Source: Sulfurovum sp. (lineage in GTDB: Bacteria > Campylobacterota > Campylobacteria > Campylobacterales > Sulfurovaceae). From it: a stretch of 36,147 nt of DNA. The notes under the pieces were generated by a model. That model was not told the DNA's origin. It did not search any database and worked only from the letters and a program-made list of their open reading frames with translations. Position numbers and translations under genes: made by a program. Shown here in pieces: positions 16,132 through 23,196 of this stretch; within the stretch, counting starts at the first letter, position 1, and every line of letters starts with the position of its first letter. The DNA is taken from assembly GCA_026991605.1 (NCBI GenBank), contig JALXBG010000152.1, positions 1 through 36,147 of the forward strand, written 5' to 3'.

Positions 16132-16791
16132 ATGAGAATATTAACTGTAGGTTTTTCTGACGAATATGTTAAAGAACTTGAAAAAGAATTAGAAAAATAT
16201 TTTATTTGTATTGTTGACAATGCAAAAGATATGTATGATGCGACAAACTTTACTGACTTTAGACACTATGAACTGGTAATTATTGTAGATGAAGGTGTGA
16301 AATTTTCTTTAGAGCGTTATGTGAATGAAGTAAAAAAGAAAAAGAGTGAGACAAAGATTATTATTTTATCTTCAAATACTAAAGCACAATCTGCCTTCTT
16401 TGATTTGGGTGTAGATGACGTTGTCTATCATCACTGTGAACATCCAGATCTTATCGCTGCACGAGTGTTATCAAACATGAGACACCTCTTTGGTACGCAA
16501 GTCAACATTGAAAAATTAGTTATTGACATTGCAAACAAAAAGATAGAGTATGATGAAAAAATCGTTTCACTCAATGGTAAAACATTTGATATTTTGGCAT
16601 ATCTTGCACTACGTAAACAACGTGTATTTTCCAAAGATGAGATTATCAATGCACTATGGGAAGAACCAGAGTATGTAAGTGACAACACAGTTGAAGTGGC
16701 GATTAACCAAATTCGTAAACGTTTAAAAAGTATTCTTGGCTTCCAAGTGATTCATACTGTAAGGCGTAGAGGGTATAAGTTTTCGTATTAA
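16132..16791 (+). CDS. hsrA: HsrA/HP1043-type orphan response regulator (OmpR family)
   Basis: A 219-residue regulator with an N-terminal receiver-like domain (1-115) and a C-terminal winged helix (about 125-219). The end of the protein (ALWEEPEYVSDNTVEVAINQIR ... VRRRGYKF) closely matches what I remember of Helicobacter pylori HP1043 and Campylobacter Cj0355. The receiver is atypical. The usual acceptor strand reads YELVIIVDEG with the aspartate out of place, and the lysine-proline signal is replaced by VVYHHCEHP. HsrA homologues act without phosphorylation as essential homeostatic transcription factors. No sensor kinase gene is adjacent, which fits an orphan. The symbol follows this similarity and the regulon here is unknown. 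Confidence 0.85.
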   Translation: MRILTVGFSDEYVKELEKELEKYFICIVDNAKDMYDATNFTDFRHYELVIIVDEGVKFSLERYVNEVKKKKSETKIIILSSNTKAQSAFFDLGVDDVVYHHCEHPDLIAARVLSNMRHLFGTQVNIEKLVIDIANKKIEYDEKIVSLNGKTFDILAYLALRKQRVFSKDEIINALWEEPEYVSDNTVEVAINQIRKRLKSILGFQVIHTVRRRGYKFSY

Positions 16792-16799
16792 TGTCTTCT

Positions 16800-16820
16800 T
16801 GTCAGGATTTTCTCCTGACA
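16800..16820. terminator. hairpin between convergent hsrA and MBL genes
   Basis: TGTCAGGA-TTTTC-TCCTGACA is a perfect 8-bp stem in the 54-bp gap between two convergent stop codons. The following T content is moderate. Its placement makes a shared terminator likely. Confidence 0.6.
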
Positions 16821-16845
16821 TCCTGTCTTAACATCTTTCCCCACC

Positions 16846-17451
16846 CTAAATCGTCTGTTTCACCTGATTTATCCAATAGGGCATTACTTTCTGTTCAGCT
16901 TTGAGTGTGGTACTCATGCCATGCCCAGGGTAGATAGTATAGTCTCCTTCTATTTTCATCGCTTTTTCTAAGCTTTTTAACATCGACTCTCCTGAAGAAA
17001 AAGGGAAGTCCCATCTTCCTATGCTTTCTTCAAAAAGAAAATCACCAGAGAACCATACATCTTTGATTTGGATAATACTGCATCCTGGGGTATGTCCTGG
17101 AAAAAGTCTGTATTGAAGTTTGATACCTTCTATTTCCAAGAGTTCATCTCCTGTGACTTCATAATCAGGAGTACTGGGAGGAGTAGGTTGTCCTAGGGGA
17201 CATTTTTGGAGCATGAAGCTGTCATCTTTTGGGCAGTAAAGAGGTATGTTGAGTTTCTCTTTCAGCTCTTGGTTTGACCACACATGGTCAAAGTGCCCAT
17301 GTGTATTGAGAATAGCTACAGGGTTGGTGACATTGTCAAGTACCCATTGTGTCGCATCCATTCCAGGGTCGATAATGAGGTCTTTGCCATCTACAGCAAC
17401 AATGTAACAGTTGGTTTGGGTCATGCCCATAGGCTGTATTTTGATTTGCAT
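16846..17451 (-). CDS. MBL-fold metal-dependent hydrolase (glyoxalase II-like)
   Basis: A 201-residue metallo-beta-lactamase-fold protein. The metal-binding motif is THGHFDHVW (HxHxDH). Further ligands sit in FPGHTPGC, WFSGDFLFEESIGRWDF and IYPGHG. This arrangement fits the YcbL/glyoxalase-II-like branch, which hydrolyses thioesters such as S-lactoylglutathione. Full GloB proteins carry an extra C-terminal substrate domain that is absent here, so the true substrate is open. The ATG at 17451 has TAGGAT about eight bases upstream. It diverges from the DUF455 gene with only 17 bp between start codons, so the promoter of each must lie within the other's coding region or the gap. Confidence 0.88.
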   Translation of the reverse strand: MQIKIQPMGMTQTNCYIVAVDGKDLIIDPGMDATQWVLDNVTNPVAILNTHGHFDHVWSNQELKEKLNIPLYCPKDDSFMLQKCPLGQPTPPSTPDYEVTGDELLEIEGIKLQYRLFPGHTPGCSIIQIKDVWFSGDFLFEESIGRWDFPFSSGESMLKSLEKAMKIEGDYTIYPGHGMSTTLKAEQKVMPYWINQVKQTI

Positions 17452-17455
17452 GTGT

Positions 17456-17461
17456 TATAAT
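17456..17461 (+). promoter_or_regulatory. -10 box immediately before the DUF455 start codon
   Basis: TATAAT only seven bases before the ATG at 17469. Transcription would begin at or next to the start codon, implying a leaderless mRNA. No Shine-Dalgarno is visible on this strand. Confidence 0.45.
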
Positions 17462-17468
17462 CCTAGCT

Positions 17469-18284
17469 ATGAATATATATAGTCTTTTAGAGCAAGCCAT
17501 TACCAGTGATGACATGGATGTCAAAGAGGCGTTAACTGTGCAATGTTTAGTGTATTGTAACCAAAATGAGGTTAGGGCAGAGGATGGCTTTTTACCACAG
17601 GTATTTACGTTGCCATCGTATGCTTCTTACTGTAGCATTGTCTCTCCTTCTGCATTGCCAAACCGAAAAGATTTTGATACTAAAGAAGGACTGGCTACTT
17701 TGGTGCACTCCATTGCGCATATAGAGTTCTCAGCCATAGACTTGGCACTTGATGCTGTTTATCGTTATCCTGAAATGCCAATGGGCTATAAGGTGGACTG
17801 GCTTGAAGTGGCAGCAGATGAAATACGACACTTTAAAATGTTGGAGGGGCTTTTAAAGGAACTCGGTTTTAGGCATGGTGATTTCCCTGTGCACTCTGGG
17901 CTTTTTGACGCAGCACAAAAAACCGCACACAGTAAACTAGACCGAATGGCAATTATACCTCGATATTTTGAAGCTTCAGGACTTGATGTGAGTCCTTTTA
18001 TTATTAAGAAACTACAGAATAAACGTAAACTTCCTTCTGTGGCTAAACTTATAGAGATGCTAAATATCATTTACGAAGAAGAGATAGAGCATGTTTTAAA
18101 AGGGGATAGGTGGTTTAAACATCTCTGTAAACAAGAAGATAAAAGTGAAGATGTCTATTTTGAGATACTTGAACGGTATGATTTACTCAATAAGCACAGA
18201 CCGCATGTCAATGTAGAAGCACGTAAAGAAGCAGGATTTACCTGTAGTGAGATAAGAAAATTAGGTGCAAAGGAGTGTTCATGA
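17469..18284 (+). CDS. DUF455 family ferritin-like protein
   Basis: A 271-residue four-helix protein with the di-metal ligand pattern of the ferritin-like DUF455 family: AHIEFSAIDLALDA (ExxH-type with preceding His), EVAADEIRHFKMLE (ExxRH) and EEEIEHV. Family hallmarks DFPVHSGLFD and IPRYFEASGLDVSPF are also present. Related enzymes include the tRNA hydroxylase MiaE, but the substrate of DUF455 proteins is not established to my knowledge. The gene may be leaderless because a TATAAT sits seven bases before the ATG. Its stop overlaps the lpxK start (ATGA), so the two are translationally coupled. Confidence 0.88.
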   Translation: MNIYSLLEQAITSDDMDVKEALTVQCLVYCNQNEVRAEDGFLPQVFTLPSYASYCSIVSPSALPNRKDFDTKEGLATLVHSIAHIEFSAIDLALDAVYRYPEMPMGYKVDWLEVAADEIRHFKMLEGLLKELGFRHGDFPVHSGLFDAAQKTAHSKLDRMAIIPRYFEASGLDVSPFIIKKLQNKRKLPSVAKLIEMLNIIYEEEIEHVLKGDRWFKHLCKQEDKSEDVYFEILERYDLLNKHRPHVNVEARKEAGFTCSEIRKLGAKECS

Positions 18285-19186
18285 CACAATTTTTTGAAAC
18301 AATGTTTTTTTCTCCTAGGTGGTATCATTATGTAGTGATGATACTGCTCTTTCCTCTCTCTTTAGTCTATGGCGTCTCTATGTTTTTACGTAGAGTATTT
18401 ACTCCTAAGAATCATTTTTCTATTCCTATTGTAAGTGTGGGGAATTTACAAGTTGGAGGTTCAGGTAAAACGCCATTTCTCATAGCACTCGCTTCAAAAT
18501 ATGACGATGCAACCATCATTTCTCGTGGTTACGGGCGTGAGAGTATAGGCTTGGTAGAAGTAAGTTATAAAGGTAAGGTATTGGTTGATGTCAAGAAAAG
18601 TGGTGATGAGCCCATGCTTATCGCACAATCTTTACCCAATGCCTCCGTGATAGTCAGTGAAAATAGAACCATAGCCATCGAAAATGCAATGAGGGAAGGT
18701 GCAAAAATTATTTTCTTGGATGATGGGTTTAACAGGGTAGAGATAGAAAAATATGAAATACTCTTAGAACCTATGTGTATGCCTAACACTTTACCTTTCC
18801 CCGCAGGTCCATTACGAGAATTTGCCTGGACAAAAAAATATGCAGATTTGGTCTTGAAAGAAGACAGAGATTTTAAACGTGTGGTTTCCTTTGAGAATTT
18901 GAGTGAGAAGATGCTTCTGGTCACGGCTATTTCTAATCCTGCAAGATTAGATGTTTTTTTACCTGAAAACATTGTGGGAAAAATTTATTTTGATGACCAT
19001 GCATATTTTGATGAAGGTTCATTAAAGGAAAAAATGAAAAAATATGGTGCAGACACACTTTTGGTAACCCAGAAAGATATTGTGAAAATGAAGCACTTTC
19101 AGTTGCCTCTATCTCTGATGAAGTTAAAATTAGAGATATCGGGCAAGGTGTTTACAGAAGTAAACCATTATATAGAGATGCATTAA
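18281..19186 (+). CDS. lpxK: tetraacyldisaccharide 4'-kinase LpxK
   Basis: A 301-residue inner-membrane-associated kinase that phosphorylates the 4' position of the lipid A disaccharide precursor. It has an N-terminal hydrophobic helix (YYVVMILLFPLSLVYG-type), a P-loop VGNLQVGGSGKTPFL, RGYGRES, the conserved GDEP, VSENR, and the Walker-B-like IIFLDDGFNR. The track begins two codons early at a GTG. The ATG at 18281 has AGGAG five bases upstream and gives the usual four-base ATGA overlap with the DUF455 gene. Presence of lpxK indicates a Gram-negative outer membrane with lipid A. Confidence 0.93.
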   Translation: MTQFFETMFFSPRWYHYVVMILLFPLSLVYGVSMFLRRVFTPKNHFSIPIVSVGNLQVGGSGKTPFLIALASKYDDATIISRGYGRESIGLVEVSYKGKVLVDVKKSGDEPMLIAQSLPNASVIVSENRTIAIENAMREGAKIIFLDDGFNRVEIEKYEILLEPMCMPNTLPFPAGPLREFAWTKKYADLVLKEDRDFKRVVSFENLSEKMLLVTAISNPARLDVFLPENIVGKIYFDDHAYFDEGSLKEKMKKYGADTLLVTQKDIVKMKHFQLPLSLMKLKLEISGKVFTEVNHYIEMH

Positions 19187-19196
19187 AGGAGTAAGT

Positions 19197-20405
19197 ATGT
19201 TTAAGAGAAGTTTAGTGGGTGTTGGTCTGTTTTTGTTGTTGTCTAATGCTACATATGCTATAAAAATACCAGTAGATAAAAGTAAAATCAAAAAAGTAGA
19301 AGAAGTCTATACCAAGGTATGGGAAAAAATCTATGGGGGAAAAGAGGATGATGTTGCCTATGGTATTGTAGCACTTGAAAATGGTGAAAGTGCCATCGTA
19401 GGCACATGTAAATCGTTTGAAGCACAGCGTACAGATATTTGTGTAAGCCGTATGAGTGCAGACGGACAGGTTATTTGGACGATTCTTCTTGGCGGAAAAA
19501 AAGAAGATGAAGGAAAAGCTATCACCCGTGCAGCAGATGGGAGTCTTTTTATATTGGGACGTACCAAATCACTTTCAAAAAACTATGACAGAGACATTTA
19601 TGTAGCCAAAGTCTCTTTAGAAGGAAAACTTCTTTGGGAAAAAGCTATGGGTGGAGAAAGGGATGAAAATGCCGGAGGCATTGTAGGTACAGATGATGGT
19701 GGTGTAATGTTTGCAGGAGACAGCGAGTCTTTTACAAAACGTTATAGAGATATCTATTATGGTAAATTGACAAAAGAAGGTAAAACTGTTTTTGCGCGTA
19801 CCATTGGGGGTAAAAAAACAGATGAAGCCCATGGACTCACACGTCTGAAAGATGGAAGCATCGCACTTGTCGGTATGAGAGAAGTGAACCGTGTCAATTA
19901 TGAAGATTTCTTCATTATGAAAATGGATCAAAATGGTAAAACTTTATGGACTAAAACCTTCGGTGATTACGATGATGATAGTTTAGAGGGTGTGACTGCT
20001 ACGATGGATGGTGGGTTGGTTGCTGTGGGTAAAACACGTTCTTATGGCAGTGAACAGACAGACCTAACAGTAATGAAACTCAATGCAGATGGAAAAGTGA
20101 TGTGGCATAAAATCTATGGATTTAAATATTATGAATATGGCAATGCTGTGACGATGACAAAAGATGGTGGATTTATGCTCGCAGGTGGGACAAGTACACT
20201 GGGTAAAGGTTCACACAGTGTGTACATGTTGGCATTAGATAAAAATGGTGCACTTATCTGGTCTCATGTGTATGGTGATAGAAACCGTGATGTAGCCTAT
20301 GGTATAGCACGTATGAGTGATGGTAGTGTTATCAGTGTAGGAGAGAGCGATAGTTTTTCACGTTCTAAAAACTTTTATATGATTAAAGTGAAAAAAAAGA
20401 AATAG
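19197..20405 (+). CDS. exported seven-repeat beta-propeller protein
   Basis: A 402-residue protein with a cleavable signal peptide (MFKRSLVGVGLFLLLSNATYA). After it come seven repeats of about 51 residues with the pattern W-x-K-x-(Y/F)-GG-x-x-x-D-x-(A/G)-x-(G/A)-x-x-x-x-x-DGG-x-x-x-x-G. Repeat cores include IYGGKEDDVAYG, LGGKKEDEGKA, MGGERDENAGG, IGGKKTDEAHG, FGDYDDDSLEG, YGFKYYEYGNA and YGDRNRDVAYG. Seven units suit a closed seven-bladed propeller in the periplasm. No enzyme motif is visible, so a structural or binding role is likely. The start has AGGAG seven bases upstream, 10 bp after lpxK, so it is probably in the same operon. Confidence 0.8.
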   Translation: MFKRSLVGVGLFLLLSNATYAIKIPVDKSKIKKVEEVYTKVWEKIYGGKEDDVAYGIVALENGESAIVGTCKSFEAQRTDICVSRMSADGQVIWTILLGGKKEDEGKAITRAADGSLFILGRTKSLSKNYDRDIYVAKVSLEGKLLWEKAMGGERDENAGGIVGTDDGGVMFAGDSESFTKRYRDIYYGKLTKEGKTVFARTIGGKKTDEAHGLTRLKDGSIALVGMREVNRVNYEDFFIMKMDQNGKTLWTKTFGDYDDDSLEGVTATMDGGLVAVGKTRSYGSEQTDLTVMKLNADGKVMWHKIYGFKYYEYGNAVTMTKDGGFMLAGGTSTLGKGSHSVYMLALDKNGALIWSHVYGDRNRDVAYGIARMSDGSVISVGESDSFSRSKNFYMIKVKKKK

Positions 20406-20420
20406 AAGTGCCCTATAAAT

Positions 20421-20434
20421 TATAATGTTATAAT
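20421..20434 (+). promoter_or_regulatory. tandem -10 boxes upstream of argB
   Basis: Two overlapping-phase TATAAT hexamers, 20421-20426 and 20429-20434, lie 35-48 bp before the GTG start of argB. Either could serve as the -10 element. No strong -35 is seen. Confidence 0.4.
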
Positions 20435-20468
20435 AAAAATGAATTAAGATAGATACAAGGATACTAAA

Positions 20469-21320
20469 GTGCGTAATAATATAGAGGTGGTAAAGACATT
20501 ATTAGATGCTTTACCATACATTAAACGTTTTTCCAATGAAAAAATAGTGATTAAGTATGGAGGCTCAGCACAAACTTCTGAAACACTTAAAGAACAGTTT
20601 GCACAAGATATTGTACTTTTACATTTGGTTGGGATGAAACCTATTGTTGTCCATGGTGGAGGTAAAAGTATTACCGATTTACTTGCTGATTTGGGCGTAG
20701 AGACTAAATTTGTAGATGGACAAAGAGTGACTACTAAAGAAGTGATGCGTATTGCCGAGATGGTACTCTCAGGACAGATCAATAAAGAGATAGTTTCCTT
20801 GCTTGATAACCATGGGAGTAAAGCTATAGGTATATCTGGAAAAGATGGGGGCTTCTTAAAAGGAGTACCAAAAGATTTTGAAAATTTTGGATATACAGGA
20901 AATATTGAACATATTAACCCTGAGATAGTGAATAATATTATTGAAGATGGGGCTATTCCTGTCATTGCCCCTATTGCGGGTAGTAGTACAATAGGACATC
21001 CTGGATTCAATATTAATGCAGATTTGGCAGCATCTAAGATAGCAGTAGCTATGGAAGCACGTAAAGTATTGTTTTTGACAGATACCCCTGGTGTGCTAGA
21101 TAAAGAGATGAACCTCATAACAAATCTAAGCATAGAAAAAACCGAAGCTTTAAAAGTAGATGGAACCATTCAAGGTGGCATGGTACCTAAGGTAGATGCC
21201 TGTATTGAAGCACTTCGTGGGGGTGTAAAAAAAGCACATATCATTGATGGTAGAGTAGAACATTCTTTACTTTTAGAGATACTGACCAGTTCTGGAGTAG
21301 GTACCTGTATAGAACTTTAA
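20469..21320 (+). CDS. argB: acetylglutamate kinase ArgB
   Basis: A 283-residue amino-acid kinase that phosphorylates N-acetylglutamate in arginine synthesis. Seen in order: the phosphate-binding IVIKYGGSAQ, VHGGGKSITDLL, the N-acetylglutamate site GQRVTTKEVMRIAEMVLSGQ, ISGKDGG, IAPIAGSS, FNINADLAASKIAVAM, FLTDTPGVLD and the closing IQGGMVPKVDA. The start is GTG, seven bases after AAGGAT; no ATG precedes the conserved block. The N-terminal extension before the kinase core is typical of arginine-sensitive ArgB proteins, so feedback inhibition is possible. A 395-bp gene-free region follows. Confidence 0.95.
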   Translation: MRNNIEVVKTLLDALPYIKRFSNEKIVIKYGGSAQTSETLKEQFAQDIVLLHLVGMKPIVVHGGGKSITDLLADLGVETKFVDGQRVTTKEVMRIAEMVLSGQINKEIVSLLDNHGSKAIGISGKDGGFLKGVPKDFENFGYTGNIEHINPEIVNNIIEDGAIPVIAPIAGSSTIGHPGFNINADLAASKIAVAMEARKVLFLTDTPGVLDKEMNLITNLSIEKTEALKVDGTIQGGMVPKVDACIEALRGGVKKAHIIDGRVEHSLLLEILTSSGVGTCIEL

Positions 21321-21362
21321 AGAAAATGTCACAGAAATGTCATACTTTAAGTTTTAGGTTGG

Positions 21363-21368
21363 TATAAT
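21363..21368 (+). promoter_or_regulatory. -10 box for the c-di-GMP riboswitch RNA
   Basis: TATAAT (GTTGGTATAATTCTG) with T-rich upstream DNA, 20-25 bp before the aptamer P1 helix. It implies that the riboswitch RNA is transcribed from its own promoter rather than being part of the argB message. Confidence 0.55.
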
Positions 21369-21385
21369 TCTGCCATACAGTAACC

Positions 21386-21466
21386 CTGTATTGAAAAAGC
21401 CAAACTCACTGCGAAGTGGGTACGGAAAGTCTATGGATCTCTTGTAGATAGCCGGACTACCAATAG
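21386..21466 (+). ncRNA. class-I cyclic-di-GMP (GEMM-I) riboswitch aptamer
   Basis: The RNA can be laid position by position on the Vibrio Vc2 aptamer as I remember it. P1 is UAUUG with CAAUA (21389-21393 / 21461-21465). The junction GCC-AAA leads to a 6-bp hairpin CUCACU-GCGA-AGUGGG capped by a GNRA tetraloop. Then come UAC-GG-A and the second helix AGUC/GACU (21428-21431 / 21455-21458), which encloses AUCU-CUUGU-AGAU with a UAUGG receptor-like bulge. Positions equivalent to ligand-contacting G20 and A47 are kept. The pair equivalent to G21-C46 is C-G, a compensatory swap. G20 favours c-di-GMP over cGAMP. Binding has not been shown. Confidence 0.82.
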
Positions 21467-21473
21467 AGAGTTG

Positions 21474-21505
21474 AACTTCTATCTTTAGAAGTTTATTTTC
21501 TTCTA
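21474..21505 (+). terminator. hairpin plus U-rich tail after the riboswitch (likely expression platform)
   Basis: AACTTCTA-TCTT-TAGAAGTT is a perfect 8-bp stem at 21474-21493, followed by TATTTTCTTC. It begins eight bases after the aptamer P1 helix, the usual place for a terminator controlled by ligand binding. The following 200 bp to thrC hold no credible ORF. Confidence 0.6.
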
Positions 21506-21680
21506 TTATCTAAGTATTTTAGTGTTTATTTGCTTCTATTTATTTGTAATAGTTGACATTCTTTTCCCTAAAAAACATTCTTCTACTCCTATAGTTGTAG
21601 AGCAAATGGACACTAGATACTTAATCTTTTAAAATCACTTATCCCTTTACTTATCGAACGCTATACTTAGTTTTTTTAGC

Positions 21681-21686
21681 TATAAT
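21681..21686 (+). promoter_or_regulatory. -10 box for thrC
   Basis: TATAAT in TTTTTTTAGCTATAATTTT, 30 bp before the thrC ATG. This T-run plus TATAAT layout is typical of the phylum. It lies downstream of the riboswitch terminator, so thrC has its own promoter. Confidence 0.6.
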
Positions 21687-21715
21687 TTTATTTAATTATA
21701 TACATAGGATTTTAA

Positions 21716-23182
21716 ATGAAATTTATAGAGACACGGGGAAATGACGGAAGTAAACCATCATCTGTGCCATTTTCAGAAGCGATACTTAGCCCAAGTGCCA
21801 GTTTTGGTGGACTCTATGTCCCAGAAAAGTTACCTAACTTAGATACAAACTTTCTAGAAAGACATCTTGATAGCCATTATAAAACATTGGCATTAGATTT
21901 TTTACAACAGTTTGGTATAGATATAGAAACAGAAGTACTCGAAGCTGCTTTGAGCCGCTATGATGCTTTTGATAATCCTTCAAATCCTGTACCTCTTTCA
22001 CAGATAGAAGATGACTGTTTTGTTTCAGAACTTTACCACGGTCCTACACGTGCATTTAAAGATATGGCACTACAACCTTTTGGTTATGTGCTTTCTAAAC
22101 TAGCACAAAAAAGAGGTGAACATTACCTTATTATGGCAGCAACATCTGGTGATACAGGTCCGGCAACTCTAGAGACTTTTAAAAACCAAGAAGGTGTACA
22201 GGTAGCTTGTCTTTACCCAGATGGTGGAACTTCTGATGTGCAAAGACTTCAGATGGTTACAGAGGATGCTAAAAACCTTAAAGTCATCGGGGTAGAGGGC
22301 AACTTTGATGATACACAAAATACTTTAAAAGATTTACTTGCTTCTGAAGATTTCAAAGCAGAACTTGCAGACAGAAACATAAAACTTTCAGCAGCAAACT
22401 CTGTAAACTTTGGACGTATTATTTTCCAAATTATTTACCATATTCACTCATACCTTGAGCTCGTAAGAAAAAATGAGATTAGCATGGGTGAGAAAATTTA
22501 TTTGGTTGTTCCATCTGGAAACTTTGGAAATGCCTTAGGTGCATACTATGCGAAAAAAGCAGGACTTCCTATAGAAAAGATTCTTATCTCTTCAAATATT
22601 AACAATATCTTGACAGACTGGATTAACAATGGCACCTATGATTTGACAACAAGAGAACTTATACAGACAGAATCTCCTGCAATGGATATTTTAAAATCAT
22701 CAAATGTTGAACGTATTATGTTTGACAAGTTTGGTCCAGCACGTACGAAAGAGCTTATGGATGCGTTGGCAACGCATGGTAAGTATCAACTTACGGCGGA
22801 TGAACTTGCATTGCTTCGTGAAGATTTTGATGCCTCATACTCTGATGATGCTGAGTGTGAGGCAGTAGTTGGTAAATATGCTAAAAAGGGTTACATTATG
22901 GATCCACATACTGCTACATGTATGAGAGCGTACGATACTCTGAGAGATAAAAACTTAAAAACTGTAGTGTATTCTACCGCAGAGTGGACAAAGTTTTCTC
23001 CCTCTGTTGCAAAGTCCTTAGGTCATGAAGTCAAAGATGATACAGAAGCCCTTAAATGGGTAAGTGCTAACACAAATGTTACGGTTCCTGCTATGATAGA
23101 TGGACTCTTTACTAAGCCTATCATCCACTCTGTTGTGGTGAAAAAAGAAGATATTAAGGGAGAAATGTTAAACTTTTTATAG
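21716..23182 (+). CDS. thrC: threonine synthase ThrC
   Basis: A 488-residue PLP-dependent enzyme that makes threonine from O-phosphohomoserine. The PLP-lysine motif is HGPTRAFKDMALQPFG. Phosphate-binding AATSGDTGPATLE and VPSGNFGNALGAYYAKKAG follow, and the N-terminal FVETRGNDG-like start (MKFIETRGNDGSKPSSV) belongs to the longer class II enzymes. Length is as expected. It has its own TATAAT and an AGGA ribosome site. The upstream gap carries a c-di-GMP-type riboswitch, whose control over thrC is uncertain because a terminator and a second promoter lie between. The LysM protein gene follows after 14 bp. Confidence 0.95.
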   Translation: MKFIETRGNDGSKPSSVPFSEAILSPSASFGGLYVPEKLPNLDTNFLERHLDSHYKTLALDFLQQFGIDIETEVLEAALSRYDAFDNPSNPVPLSQIEDDCFVSELYHGPTRAFKDMALQPFGYVLSKLAQKRGEHYLIMAATSGDTGPATLETFKNQEGVQVACLYPDGGTSDVQRLQMVTEDAKNLKVIGVEGNFDDTQNTLKDLLASEDFKAELADRNIKLSAANSVNFGRIIFQIIYHIHSYLELVRKNEISMGEKIYLVVPSGNFGNALGAYYAKKAGLPIEKILISSNINNILTDWINNGTYDLTTRELIQTESPAMDILKSSNVERIMFDKFGPARTKELMDALATHGKYQLTADELALLREDFDASYSDDAECEAVVGKYAKKGYIMDPHTATCMRAYDTLRDKNLKTVVYSTAEWTKFSPSVAKSLGHEVKDDTEALKWVSANTNVTVPAMIDGLFTKPIIHSVVVKKEDIKGEMLNFL

Positions 23183-23196
23183 GTTTAACATAGTTT

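Noticed and set aside
20444-21169. 241-residue minus-strand ORF over argB
   Set aside because: It is antisense to a clear argB with all family motifs. Its low-complexity Ser/Ile/Leu-rich composition is typical of shadow frames.
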